A stretch of DNA of 64,000 nucleotides, from contig JAKOVH010000030.1 in the NCBI GenBank assembly GCA_029782145.1, forward strand, positions 434,001 to 498,000, read 5' to 3'. The translations under genes and the position numbers were made by a program. Shown here piece after piece: positions 51,790-59,872 of this stretch; the stretch's first letter is position 1; each line of letters starts with the position of its first letter. Source of the DNA: Actinomycetes bacterium (lineage in GTDB: Bacteria; Actinomycetota; Acidimicrobiia; Acidimicrobiales; Acidimicrobilacustridaceae). The notes under the pieces were generated by a model. That model made no database searches. It saw only the letters and a list, made by a program, of their open reading frames with translations, and was not told the DNA's origin.

Positions 51790-52968
51790 TCAGGTGCGGA
51801 AGCGCCAGGCGACGTGCGCGGCCCTCGCCGCCCGTTCGGAGCGCCGCGCCGCCTGGTCGACCTGCCGGGTGCCTTCGGGAAGGTGCCGGTCGAGTTCGGC
51901 CAGGGGCACCCGGCGGGCCCGCACCGCCGGCGACCCGGCGGGCCGGAACCACCGGAGGGTGACGACGAGCTCGGACCGGTCCTCGGTGTCGAGCCAGTTG
52001 GCCACGCCAGGGTCGGTGCCGGACAGCACGAGCCAGACCGTGCCGTCGGCCGACGGGTGGGTCTGGCGGTGGTTGAGGCTGGTCGTGCGGTCGCCGTACC
52101 GGAGCGGCTCGTACCACGCCCGGTTGTAGAGCCCGACGTCCCACATGGGGGCCCCGCCGTCGTGGACCTCGAGCACCATGGCGTCGTCGGGCTCGAGGGC
52201 CACCACGGCGTGGCTGTAGAGGATGTCCTGCACGCCCCGGCCCTCCGGCTTCGGGTCGTTGAAGGTGTTGTGGCCGCGCTCGTCGAGCAGCCGCTGCTGG
52301 TAGTCGCGCCAGAACACGACGGAGTGCTCCACCTCGCGCACCGCGGTGTCGAGCATCGACGCCACCCGGCCGGGGTCGAGGGGTGGGCCGGGCTCGCCGA
52401 GGGTGTCGAGGCGCTCGATGACGAACGTCGCCGGCTCGGCCGGCTGCCAGTCGAAGTAGTAGTCGCGCACGTGGAGGAAGCTGGCGTCGGGGTCGAGCGG
52501 GAACCAGTGCCCCGGCCGCGGCGGGCCACCGAAGACCAGCTCGAAGGCATCACCGGGCCCGAGGCCGAGCTGCGAGGCGAAGACCTCGGTGGCCACACCG
52601 GCCCCGCCGCTCTGGGTCGCCCCGACCTTCACCTGCAGGGCGAACTCCTCGCAGCTGCCCATCCGGCCCGACACGCGGTACACGCCGTCGCCGACGATGG
52701 CGGCCCGCCGAGCGACCTGGTCGACGTTGGCCCCGCCCCACCGGTACACGGGGTCGGCGCTGCGGAAGAACGTGGGCCGGTGCACGTCCGAACAGCCCGT
52801 GGCGAAGGTCAGCCAGCAGGCCAGCTGCGTGGCGAGGTGGTGCACCCCTTCGGCCCGCTCGCGGGCGTCGCCGGGGAAGTCGGCCTCGAGGATGCGGTCG
52901 CCGACGGCCTGCAGGCGGGCGCAGACCTCGCGCCAGGCCGCGCCGGTGACCACGTCGTCGGCGTCCAT
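51790..52968 (-). CDS. DUF1214-type domain protein
   Basis: 392 residues from ATG 52968; GTG 52971 overlaps the upstream thioesterase stop. The C-terminal half has the DUF1214 pattern: MWDVGLYNRAWYEPLRYGDRTTSLNHRQTHPSADGTVWLVLSGTDPGVANWLDTEDRSELVVTLRWFRP. The N-terminal part is helical with WREVCARLQAVGDRILEADFPGDARERAEGVHHL. DUF1214 proteins are widespread in Acidimicrobiia and mycobacteria, and their role is unknown. Coupling to the thioesterase suggests a link with acyl or steroid metabolism, which I only infer. Confidence 0.75.
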   Translation of the reverse strand: MDADDVVTGAAWREVCARLQAVGDRILEADFPGDARERAEGVHHLATQLACWLTFATGCSDVHRPTFFRSADPVYRWGGANVDQVARRAAIVGDGVYRVSGRMGSCEEFALQVKVGATQSGGAGVATEVFASQLGLGPGDAFELVFGGPPRPGHWFPLDPDASFLHVRDYYFDWQPAEPATFVIERLDTLGEPGPPLDPGRVASMLDTAVREVEHSVVFWRDYQQRLLDERGHNTFNDPKPEGRGVQDILYSHAVVALEPDDAMVLEVHDGGAPMWDVGLYNRAWYEPLRYGDRTTSLNHRQTHPSADGTVWLVLSGTDPGVANWLDTEDRSELVVTLRWFRPAGSPAVRARRVPLAELDRHLPEGTRQVDQAARRSERAARAAHVAWRFRT

Positions 52969-53651
52969 CACGCGCTCCGCTCGGCCACGCACAAGATGGT
53001 GGCGTCCGCGACGGTGGTGCCCCCGTCGAGCATCTCTCCGGCCACCCACGTCTTGCGGCCCTCGACCTCGGTCACCCGGGCGCGGATCTCCACCGGCCGA
53101 CCGAGGGGCGCGGCGGCCCGCAGGTTCACGTGCAGTGCCACCGTCATGCCGCTCGCCCCCGCGGCGCGTGCGGCGACCCCCAGGCACTCGTCGAGGACGG
53201 CGGCGACCATGCCGCCGTGGGCCCGCCCCGGGGAGCCGGCGTGCGCCGCGCCGAAGGCGCAGGTGGCGACGCACTCGACCGGGCGAGGTGGGCTCCCGGG
53301 CGGCGGCTCGGTGGGGCGCACGGTCCAGCGGACGGGCGCGGCCTGCGGGTTGAGCCGGCCCGAGCCGGCCTGGAGGAGGCTCTCGACCCGCCCGTCGGGG
53401 TGGCGGACCAGCCGCAGCGGGGCGTCGCGGCGGCGGCTGCGCAGCGCCTCGGTCACCGCTGCGACCTCCTCGGCGGCCCGCCCGAGCGCGTCCTCGTCGA
53501 GGTCGGTCATCACCACCGCCTCCACCAGCTCGCGCACCCGCTCGACGAGGGTGAACGCGACAGCAGGGACGGTGTCGATCGCGGGCAGGGCGTCACCGAG
53601 CAGGTCGGCCAGGCGGCCGGCCGACACGGGCGTCGCGTCAGGGCTCCCCAT
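52968..53651 (-). CDS. PaaI-family hotdog thioesterase
   Basis: 227 residues from ATG 53651. Residues 1-100 are helical with no known motif. The C-terminal half is a hotdog fold of the 4HBT/PaaI type: GRAHGGMVAAVLDECLGVAARAAGASGMTVALHVNLRAAAPLGRPVEIRARVTEVEGRKTWVAGEMLDGGTTVADATILCV, where HGG and the following Asp match the active-site helix. Such enzymes hydrolyse acyl-CoA thioesters. A longer start at 53732 would overlap the divergent gene's promoter. The next gene starts at its stop. Confidence 0.85.
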   Translation of the reverse strand: MGSPDATPVSAGRLADLLGDALPAIDTVPAVAFTLVERVRELVEAVVMTDLDEDALGRAAEEVAAVTEALRSRRRDAPLRLVRHPDGRVESLLQAGSGRLNPQAAPVRWTVRPTEPPPGSPPRPVECVATCAFGAAHAGSPGRAHGGMVAAVLDECLGVAARAAGASGMTVALHVNLRAAAPLGRPVEIRARVTEVEGRKTWVAGEMLDGGTTVADATILCVAERSA

Positions 53652-53722
53652 GGCGCCGACGCTACCGGGGCATGGCTCCTCGGGGGTGTGCCCGCCACCC
53701 CGGGCGTGAGGGCGGCACCCAC

Positions 53723-53728
53723 TATGGT
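53723..53728 (+). promoter_or_regulatory. Probable -10 box (TATGGT) of a leaderless transcript
   Basis: TATGGT ends 7 nt before ATG 53736, which favours this start over the ATG at 53724 that lies within the hexamer. Confidence 0.5.
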
Positions 53729-53735
53729 GCACGCC

Positions 53736-55607
53736 ATGGCCCGTCCCGACGTCGTGCCCGACGGCGCGGGCGGCCTCGACCTCCGTGCGGCGTCAGCGGG
53801 GGAGCGGGCGACTGCCCGAGTGACCGAGGGCCCGTGGCACGGCGCCGCTCCCGTCCCCGCCGATGCCCGGGCCGACCGGGTGACGTCGTGGCTGCTGATC
53901 GCCGCAGGTGTGCTCGGCCTGGTGCTCGTCGCCGTCCTGGCCGTGCGCATGGCCACCTGGGACTGGTTGGCGGCGGGCGACTACGGGACCATCCGGCTCC
54001 ACACCCTCGACGTCGGCACGTCGCGCACGCCGCTGGTCGGCGTGTACTCCCGTTGGGGCTGGAACCACCCGGGACCGATGCTCTTCTACGCGCTCGCCCC
54101 GTTCCTTCGCGCCAGCGGGGGCGACGGGCACGGGCTGCTGCTCGGCGCCCTCGCCGTCAACGCCGCGGCGGTGGCCGCCGCCCTGTGGGTGGCCGGGCGC
54201 GCCGGGCGGCGGGCCCTCGCCCTGACCGCGCTGACCGTCGTGCTGCTGACGGTCGGGCTCGATCCCGCAGGCCTGGTCGACGCCTGGAACCCCTACCTGC
54301 TGGTGCTGCCGCTGCTGGCCGCCGCGCTGGCGGCATGGCGCGCCGCGCTCGGCGACCGCGTCGCGGCCGTGGTGCTCGTGGTGGCGGGGAGCTTCGCCGT
54401 GCAGAGCCACGTGCTGGCCGGACCACCGGTCGTCGCTCTGCTGCTGGTCGGGGCCGTGGGGCTGGGGTGGCGGTGCGGCCGCGGCCCCGACCGTCGCCAC
54501 GACCGCTGGACGGCCGGCCTGGCCGCCGTGGTCGGTCTGGCGTGCTGGGTGCCGGCGATCGTCCAGCAGCTCACCGGCTCACCCGGCAACCTCGGCGAGA
54601 TCGTCGACTTCGTGCTGCACGGCGACGAGACGCCGCTCGGTTGGGCGTTCGGGGCCCGAGTGGTCGGTCGGGCGCTGTCGCTGCCGCCGACGTGGATCAC
54701 CGGTGGGCTGTCGCGCGAGCAGCACCCGGTCCCGTGGGCGCTGTTCGCCCTGGTGGTCGCCACCGCGTGGGCGTGGCGGCGGCGCTGGACCAGCGAGCTG
54801 GTGCTGTGCCTGACCAGCCTGGCGCTCGTCGCCGCCGCCTTCGTCGGGTCGGCGCGGGTCACGGGGGTGGCCTACCCCTACCTGTTCCAGTGGGTGTGGG
54901 TCGTGGCGGCCATGGCCTGGCTGTCGGTCGCGGCGGTGGTGGTGGCCGAGCTCGGCGTGCGGTGGTCGTGGGCCCGGTTCGTGCCGGCGGCCCTCGCGGG
55001 TGGCACCGTCGCGGTGTTGCTGGTGCTGCTCGTCTCGGGCCCCGACCTCTCCGGCCTCCGGCGTTCTGACACCCCGTTGCGCCACGTGTCCGACCTGGTC
55101 GACCCGGTGCTGGCCGCGGTCAGGGAGGCGCCGGCGCCGACCCTCATGACGCCGACCGCGTACGGCATCGACACCACCCTCGGCATCGAGCTGGCCGGGC
55201 GCGCCGAGGAGCAGGGGATCCGCCTCGGGTTCCCGTCGGAGCTGGGCTACGTCTACGGCTCGTCGCGCACGGTCGACCCGGCCGACGCCCGCAGCGAGCT
55301 GGTGCTCGCCGCCGGACCGGCCCGGGCGCAGTACGCGCAGGACCCTCGCTTCCGCAAGGTCGCGGAGCACGACCCCCTCACGCCGCAGGAGTGGTCGGAG
55401 TTCGACCGGCTCAGCGCCGTCGACTGGGACAGCCGGCCCGACGGCCCGACCGCTCCGGGCCCCGAGTACCGGCGGTTCCAGGAGCTGTCCGACCGGGCCT
55501 TCGAGGCGGTGACCGTCTACCTGTCCGACCAGCCACCGTCGACACCGCAACCAGCGGACCCGCCCGCGTCGAGCGAGCCGGCGGGGGAGCAGGCACCACC
55601 GGGCTGA
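53736..55607 (+). CDS. Polytopic membrane protein (possible GT-C-like)
   Basis: 623 residues with about eleven membrane helices. A large first outside loop contains DYGTIRLHTLDVGTSRTPLVGVYSRWGWNHPGPMLFYALAPFLR, a pattern with Asp, Arg, Trp and HPGP reminiscent of GT-C glycosyltransferases and related arabinosyl/mannosyl transferases, but I cannot assign a donor or acceptor. The C-terminal soluble domain (DLSGLRRSDTPLRHVSDLVDPVLAAVREAPAPTLMTPTAYGIDTT) is outside, and a Pro/Ser tail ends it. The thioesterase gene is divergent. Confidence 0.6.
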   Translation: MARPDVVPDGAGGLDLRAASAGERATARVTEGPWHGAAPVPADARADRVTSWLLIAAGVLGLVLVAVLAVRMATWDWLAAGDYGTIRLHTLDVGTSRTPLVGVYSRWGWNHPGPMLFYALAPFLRASGGDGHGLLLGALAVNAAAVAAALWVAGRAGRRALALTALTVVLLTVGLDPAGLVDAWNPYLLVLPLLAAALAAWRAALGDRVAAVVLVVAGSFAVQSHVLAGPPVVALLLVGAVGLGWRCGRGPDRRHDRWTAGLAAVVGLACWVPAIVQQLTGSPGNLGEIVDFVLHGDETPLGWAFGARVVGRALSLPPTWITGGLSREQHPVPWALFALVVATAWAWRRRWTSELVLCLTSLALVAAAFVGSARVTGVAYPYLFQWVWVVAAMAWLSVAAVVVAELGVRWSWARFVPAALAGGTVAVLLVLLVSGPDLSGLRRSDTPLRHVSDLVDPVLAAVREAPAPTLMTPTAYGIDTTLGIELAGRAEEQGIRLGFPSELGYVYGSSRTVDPADARSELVLAAGPARAQYAQDPRFRKVAEHDPLTPQEWSEFDRLSAVDWDSRPDGPTAPGPEYRRFQELSDRAFEAVTVYLSDQPPSTPQPADPPASSEPAGEQAPPG

Positions 55608-55634
55608 GCCGTCGGGCTCCGGCGGCGCCGTCGC

Positions 55635-56129
55635 TCAGCGGCCGCCGCGCCGGTGGACGACGGCCACCCACGTGTCGGGCGGGGGCCGGGGCGCCAGCTC
55701 GTCGCTGGCCGCGAAGAGCCACTCGAGCACGGCCCGCGGGGCGGTGCCGGGGGCGAGGCGCACCACGAGGCCGCGGCGAGGGTGGTCCGACAGCAGCGAC
55801 GACCCCTCGGGTGGTTCGACCCCGGCCGCCAGCAGGCGGCGCAGGGCCCGGGGGCCGGCGGCGTGCTGGATGCCCACCGAGTCGGCCTCGGTGCCCTTGG
55901 CCGTCCGCTCACCGGGCACCCACGTGGACACCGGCAGCTGCGGCCCTCGGGCCGTGATCAGGCCGAACATCCCCGACCGTGCCGGCGGCGCGTCGGGGTC
56001 GGCGTCGGGGTCGTCGTAGGGCTGCAGGTTCACCCAGCCGTCGCGCCGCTCGGCCAGATCCTCGAGCACGGCGAGCAGGGCGGCCGGATCGTTTCGCAGG
56101 AAACGGATGACCTCGCCGGGCCGGCTCAT
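55635..56129 (-). CDS. Hypothetical protein
   Basis: 164 residues from ATG 56129. I recognise no family. It reads as an alpha/beta protein (EVIRFLRNDPAALLAVLEDLAERRDGWVNLQPY, GLVVRLAPGTAPRAVLEWLFAASDEL) with a central acidic linker (DDPDADPDAPPARSG). It follows the upstream gene closely (its start is 20 nt after that gene's stop), so the two are likely an operon. No membrane helix or metal motif is seen. Confidence 0.6.
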   Translation of the reverse strand: MSRPGEVIRFLRNDPAALLAVLEDLAERRDGWVNLQPYDDPDADPDAPPARSGMFGLITARGPQLPVSTWVPGERTAKGTEADSVGIQHAAGPRALRRLLAAGVEPPEGSSLLSDHPRRGLVVRLAPGTAPRAVLEWLFAASDELAPRPPPDTWVAVVHRRGGR

Positions 56130-56148
56130 CTCGGCGACCGCCCGCCGC

Positions 56149-56712
56149 TCAGAGCTCGCCCAGCCAGAGCGGGGCCCGGTCGAGCAGGAAGGTGCTGACC
56201 TCGTGGCAGGTGTCGAGCACCTCGCACAGCTGCTCCTGGCCCAGGTAGATGCGGTCGAGCCCGACCTCGACGCGCGACACGATGGTGAGGCTGCGCTCGG
56301 GGGCGTCGGTGACGGCGGCAAATGAGTCGATGGCCGACACCTCGAGGGGCAGGTCGACACCGCCCAGCCCGGCCAGGTCGGTGGCCAGCACCAGCAGATC
56401 GGGGGCGTTGCGCAGGGGAGGCAGGGCCCAGGTGAAGATCAGCGGGAAGGAGTACCCGGTGATGGGCTCGGCGCCGTCGGGCTGCTCGAGCATCCGGTCC
56501 TCGAAGCTGAGCAGCACCCGAGGCTCGACCTCGAGCGCGAGGTGCAGGTCGAGCGGGCCGCCGCACGCGTCCTCGGGGTGCAGGTCGATCTCCCACGCCT
56601 GGCGCAGCGAGTACGTCTCGACGTAGTGCCGCTCGTCGTGGACGTGGAAGGCGTGGTCGACTGCGTGGTCCTTCAGGTCGGCGACGAAGCCGGGGACGTC
56701 GATGATGGCCAC
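56149..56712 (-). CDS. Hypothetical protein
   Basis: 187 residues from GTG 56712 (VAIIDVPGFVADLKDHAVDHAFHVHDERHYVETY). The family is unknown. It contains a His-rich N-terminal segment (HAVDHAFHVHDERHYVET) and beta-rich blocks (LDLHLALEVEPRVLLSFEDRML, SLTIVSRVEVGLDRIYLGQEQLCEVLDTCHEVSTFLLDRAPLWLGEL). The product is soluble. It is divergent from the inositol monophosphatase gene with about 75 nt between. Confidence 0.6.
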   Translation of the reverse strand: MAIIDVPGFVADLKDHAVDHAFHVHDERHYVETYSLRQAWEIDLHPEDACGGPLDLHLALEVEPRVLLSFEDRMLEQPDGAEPITGYSFPLIFTWALPPLRNAPDLLVLATDLAGLGGVDLPLEVSAIDSFAAVTDAPERSLTIVSRVEVGLDRIYLGQEQLCEVLDTCHEVSTFLLDRAPLWLGEL

Positions 56713-56774
56713 AGGCCGGTTGCTCCCTGCTGGAGACGGACCCGTCAAGCCTGCCACGGTCCACAGGGGGCGGC

Positions 56775-56780
56775 TACCGT
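56775..56780 (+). promoter_or_regulatory. Probable -10 box (TACCGT) before the inositol-monophosphatase gene
   Basis: TACCGT ends 7 nt before GTG 56788, without a Shine-Dalgarno between them. Confidence 0.45.
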
Positions 56781-56787
56781 CGCCCCG

Positions 56788-57534
56788 GTGGACGACGCCG
56801 CCCTGCTCGAGGTGCTCGACGACACGTCGGCGGCGATCCGCGCCGTGCTCGGCGACCTCGACGACTGGGGCCTCGCCGGCACCCGGGCGGGCCAGTACCA
56901 CTCCGACCTCGCCGCCGACGCGGTCGCGCTGGAGGTGCTCGAGCGGGCCGGGTTGGGCGTGCTGTCCGAGGAGTCGGGCCGGCACCGGCCCGACGCCGAG
57001 ATCACGGTGGTGATGGACCCCCTTGACGGGTCGACCAACGCCAGCCGCGGCATCCCGTGGTTCGCCACCAGCCTGTGCGCGGTCGACCGCGAAGGGCCGC
57101 GGGCGGCGCTCGTGGTCAACCTCGCGTCGGGGCAGCGCTTCGAAGCCGTCCGCGGGGGTGGAGCGACCTGCGACGGCCGCCCGCTGCGGACGTCGGGGGC
57201 CACCGTGCTGCGCCAATCGATCGTGGCGCTCTCGGGGTTTCCGCCTCGCTGGCTGGGCTGGAAGCAGTACCGGGCGCTCGGCGCGTGCGCGCTCGACCTG
57301 TGCGCCGTGGCCGGCGGCGTGGTCGACGGCTACGTCGACTGCTCCTGGAACGCCCACGGCTCGTGGGACTACCTCGGCGGGCTGCTGGTGTGCCAGGAGG
57401 CCGGCGCGCACGTCGTCGACCTCGAGGGCCGTGACCTGGTGACCTTCGAGCACACCGACCGCCGCACGCCCGTCGCCGCCGCCACCCCTGAGCTGCTGGC
57501 GGAGCTGCTCGAGGCCCGCCGCTCCGTAGGATGA
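56788..57534 (+). CDS. Inositol monophosphatase-family phosphatase
   Basis: 248 residues from GTG 56788. The metal-binding signature VVMDPLDGSTNASRG (two Asp and Ser/Thr) near residue 77 and the C-terminal WDYLGGLLVCQEAGAHVVD are the IMPase motifs, and GACALDLCAVAGGVVDGYVD is also typical. Substrates in this family include inositol phosphates, histidinol phosphate, PAP and fructose 1,6-bisphosphate, so the exact one is uncertain. The nudix gene follows 4 nt later. Confidence 0.85.
   Translation: MDDAALLEVLDDTSAAIRAVLGDLDDWGLAGTRAGQYHSDLAADAVALEVLERAGLGVLSEESGRHRPDAEITVVMDPLDGSTNASRGIPWFATSLCAVDREGPRAALVVNLASGQRFEAVRGGGATCDGRPLRTSGATVLRQSIVALSGFPPRWLGWKQYRALGACALDLCAVAGGVVDGYVDCSWNAHGSWDYLGGLLVCQEAGAHVVDLEGRDLVTFEHTDRRTPVAAATPELLAELLEARRSVG
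57527..57532 (+). promoter_or_regulatory. Probable -10 box (TAGGAT) inside the preceding gene end
   Basis: TAGGAT ends 6 nt before ATG 57539, so the nudix gene may also have its own leaderless transcript although it is 4 nt downstream of the previous stop. Confidence 0.35.
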
Positions 57535-57538
57535 ACCG

Positions 57539-58045
57539 ATGGCACTCGACTCGATCACCGCGCGCGCCCACCGGGGCGTGCTGCGCGTCTACCGGGTGCT
57601 GCCGCGCCTGCTGCGGCTCTGGGTCGTGCGCCTGCTGGCCCCGTCCTACACCGTCGGCGCCATCTGCGTGATCGAGCGCCCCGACGGCCACGTGCTGCTC
57701 GTGCGCCAGGCGTACCGCAAGCGCTGGGGCCTGCCCGGTGGGCACCTCAAGCGGGGCGAGGACCCCACCGCGGGAGCGCGCCGCGAGGTGTTCGAGGAGG
57801 TCGGCATCGTCGTGGAGCTGCTCGGCCCGCCGGCGGTGGTGGTCGACGCCGGCCCGCAACGGGTCGACGTGATCTACCGCGCCCGGCCGGTGACCCTGGC
57901 CGAGGTCGGAGAGGCGCGCCCGGGCTCACCGGAGATCGTCGAGGTGGGGTGGTTCGCCCCCCACGCCCTGCCCGAGCTGCAGGCCGAGACGGCCGAGGCG
58001 TTCGTGGCGCTGGCCCGCCACCGGGCCTCAGTGCCGACCGACTGA
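57539..58045 (+). CDS. NUDIX hydrolase
   Basis: 168 residues from ATG 57539. The nudix box is complete: GGHLKRGEDPTAGARREVFEEVGI, near residues 67-90 (Gx5Ex7REUxEExGU). The preceding strand VGAICVIERPDGHVLLVRQAYRKRWGLP is standard. An N-terminal basic helix (RVYRVLPRLLRLWVVRLLAP) may touch the membrane. It hydrolyses a nucleoside diphosphate-X compound, the substrate unknown. Its end overlaps the convergent alpha/beta hydrolase by 18 nt. Confidence 0.92.
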   Translation: MALDSITARAHRGVLRVYRVLPRLLRLWVVRLLAPSYTVGAICVIERPDGHVLLVRQAYRKRWGLPGGHLKRGEDPTAGARREVFEEVGIVVELLGPPAVVVDAGPQRVDVIYRARPVTLAEVGEARPGSPEIVEVGWFAPHALPELQAETAEAFVALARHRASVPTD

Positions 58046-59035
58046 GCCCTCGGTCTTCGGCCGCAGCACCCGGTCGAGGGCACCCCGCTCGAGCGTCGGC
58101 ACGCCGGTTCCCGGGCCGGCGATGCTGCGCACGGCCTCGGTGGTGATCGTCCCGAAGCCGGGCCGCAGGCAGCCCACGTGGCCGAAGGGGAAGGCGAACA
58201 CCTGGGCGCCGATGAGGTTCGCCAGCTCGCGCTGGGAGGCCACCGGCACGGCCCGGTCGACCAGGGTGATCACCGACGCCGCCGGCGCCCGTACGCCCGC
58301 CACCCACCGCCGGGAGTCGAAGCGGGCCAGCTCGCCCGCGGCCTCCAGCAGGGCCCGCTTGGAGCTCGACCGCAGCATCCAGCTGGCGTGGGCGCCCATG
58401 TCGTGCTCGGGGCCGTCCGACGGCCCGCCGCTACGGAACCGGGAGACGAAGTTGAGCGTGGCGCCGGCGGCCTCGGCCAGGCTGGCCGTGTGGGAGACCA
58501 CCCCGAGAACGCGGCGGTTGACGTTGCTCGGGATGATGTGGGCCGCGGTGGCGATCTGCACGATGCCGTGGACCAGGTCCGGGCGCTGGAAGGCGAGGGT
58601 CTGGGAGACGGGCCCGCCCATCGAGTAGCCGACGGCCACGGTCGGCACGCGCAGGTCGAGCTCGCTCAGCACGTCGGCGAGGGCCGTGGCGCAGCGGCCG
58701 ATGGAGAACCGGCCGCGCAGCGGGCTCCCGCCGTGGCCGGGCATGTCCACAGCGATCGGCCGGTAGCCGGCGTCGGCGAGCGGTTCGAAGGCGCGCAGCC
58801 AGTTGCTCAGCCCGTCGGCCGACCAGCCGTGCACGAGCAGCACGACCGTGCCCGGACCACCGGCGTCGCGCACGACGACCGGCCCGACGGAGGTGTCCCG
58901 CAGGCGGGGGCCGGGCACCGCGAAGCGTCCGATGCCGCGGGCGCTCACCACCTGGTCCAGACCGATCGTCGGAACCGAACGACTCGTGCTGCTGGCCACC
59001 CTGACCCCCCGGTCCGACCGTCTCCGGTCTGCCAT
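58028..59035 (-). CDS. Alpha/beta hydrolase
   Basis: 335 residues from ATG 59035; the start is uncertain and GTG codons further in are possible. The fold core is VVLLVHGWSADGLSNWLRAFEPLADAGYRPIAVDMPGHGGSP, the nucleophile elbow VGYSMGG (Ser), an Asp after the late strand (ASVITLVDRAVPV) and the catalytic His in FAFPFGHVGCL. No signal peptide is apparent. It may be a lipase or epoxide or ester hydrolase of unknown specificity. It overlaps the nudix gene tail-to-tail. Confidence 0.85.
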   Translation of the reverse strand: MADRRRSDRGVRVASSTSRSVPTIGLDQVVSARGIGRFAVPGPRLRDTSVGPVVVRDAGGPGTVVLLVHGWSADGLSNWLRAFEPLADAGYRPIAVDMPGHGGSPLRGRFSIGRCATALADVLSELDLRVPTVAVGYSMGGPVSQTLAFQRPDLVHGIVQIATAAHIIPSNVNRRVLGVVSHTASLAEAAGATLNFVSRFRSGGPSDGPEHDMGAHASWMLRSSSKRALLEAAGELARFDSRRWVAGVRAPAASVITLVDRAVPVASQRELANLIGAQVFAFPFGHVGCLRPGFGTITTEAVRSIAGPGTGVPTLERGALDRVLRPKTEGSVGRH

Positions 59036-59273
59036 GCCGCGTCGGGCGACTGCCCCGAGGGGGAGGGCCCGGAGGGCCCACACGACCCGGCACACGTCAC
59101 GTTACGCGCGCCGCGCGCCCGGCGCCGGGTTATGTCACGGCAAAGTCCACGTTCGCGCTCGGCCAACTCTGGGTCGTTCGGCTCATGACCGGGCGCCTGC
59201 CCGCCGACACCGACAGCCGGAAGGTCGCAGGGCGAGCCAGGGCCAGGGCGAGCGAGCGAGGGACGGAGGGGAC

Positions 59274-59837
59274 GTGGAGCGCAGGGTGGCGTTGGTCGCG
59301 TCGGGCACCGCGGCGATGGTGCTGGTCGCTGGAGTCGTGATGGTGAGCGCGCTGGTGCAGGGGACGCACCCGGCGACGAGGCCGCCGTCGGAGGTCGCCG
59401 GACCGCCGGCGTCGAGCGCCGCCGGGGACCCGCAGGTCGTCGAGCAGGCCGGCGTCGAGCCGGTGTCGGCGGCCGGCTCGGCTGCGGCATCCGATGCCGG
59501 GCCGGCACCGTGGCCCGAGGCACCGGCCGGCGGCCTCGACGGCGCCGCACCGTCGGGTGCGGTCGCGCCGATGGCGGCCTCCGCCGGCCCGTCGGCGCCG
59601 GCCGCGTCGCCGTCGGGTCAGGGCTCGGCGCAACCGGTGGCGTCCTCGACGGGGCCGTCGCCGACCACGACACCGACGACGGCGCTCGTCACCACCACGT
59701 CGACCACCTCGGTGACGTCGAGCCGGCCGCCCGGCGTGCCGAGCGACTGGCCGGCGAACAGGCCGATCCCGCCGGTGCCGCCCGGTTGTCGGCAGCCCCA
59801 GCTCGAGGACGACGGCGTCTGGAACTGCCAGCACTAG
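59274..59837 (+). CDS. Membrane-anchored Pro/Ser/Thr-rich protein
   Basis: 187 residues from GTG 59274, with GGAGGGG 4 nt upstream. An N-terminal hydrophobic segment (VALVASGTAAMVLVAGVVMVSALV) is followed by about 130 low-complexity residues of Ala, Ser, Pro and Thr and then a compact end (GVPSDWPANRPIPPVPPGCRQPQLEDDGVWNCQH) with two Cys. The layout suggests a cell-surface stalk with a small disulfide-closed tip. I do not recognise a family. Low complexity lowers confidence that the whole frame is conserved. Confidence 0.55.
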   Translation: MERRVALVASGTAAMVLVAGVVMVSALVQGTHPATRPPSEVAGPPASSAAGDPQVVEQAGVEPVSAAGSAAASDAGPAPWPEAPAGGLDGAAPSGAVAPMAASAGPSAPAASPSGQGSAQPVASSTGPSPTTTPTTALVTTTSTTSVTSSRPPGVPSDWPANRPIPPVPPGCRQPQLEDDGVWNCQH

Positions 59838-59872
59838 CTAGCCGCCGGGGCCTGGTCCCTGCCGGGGGGCCG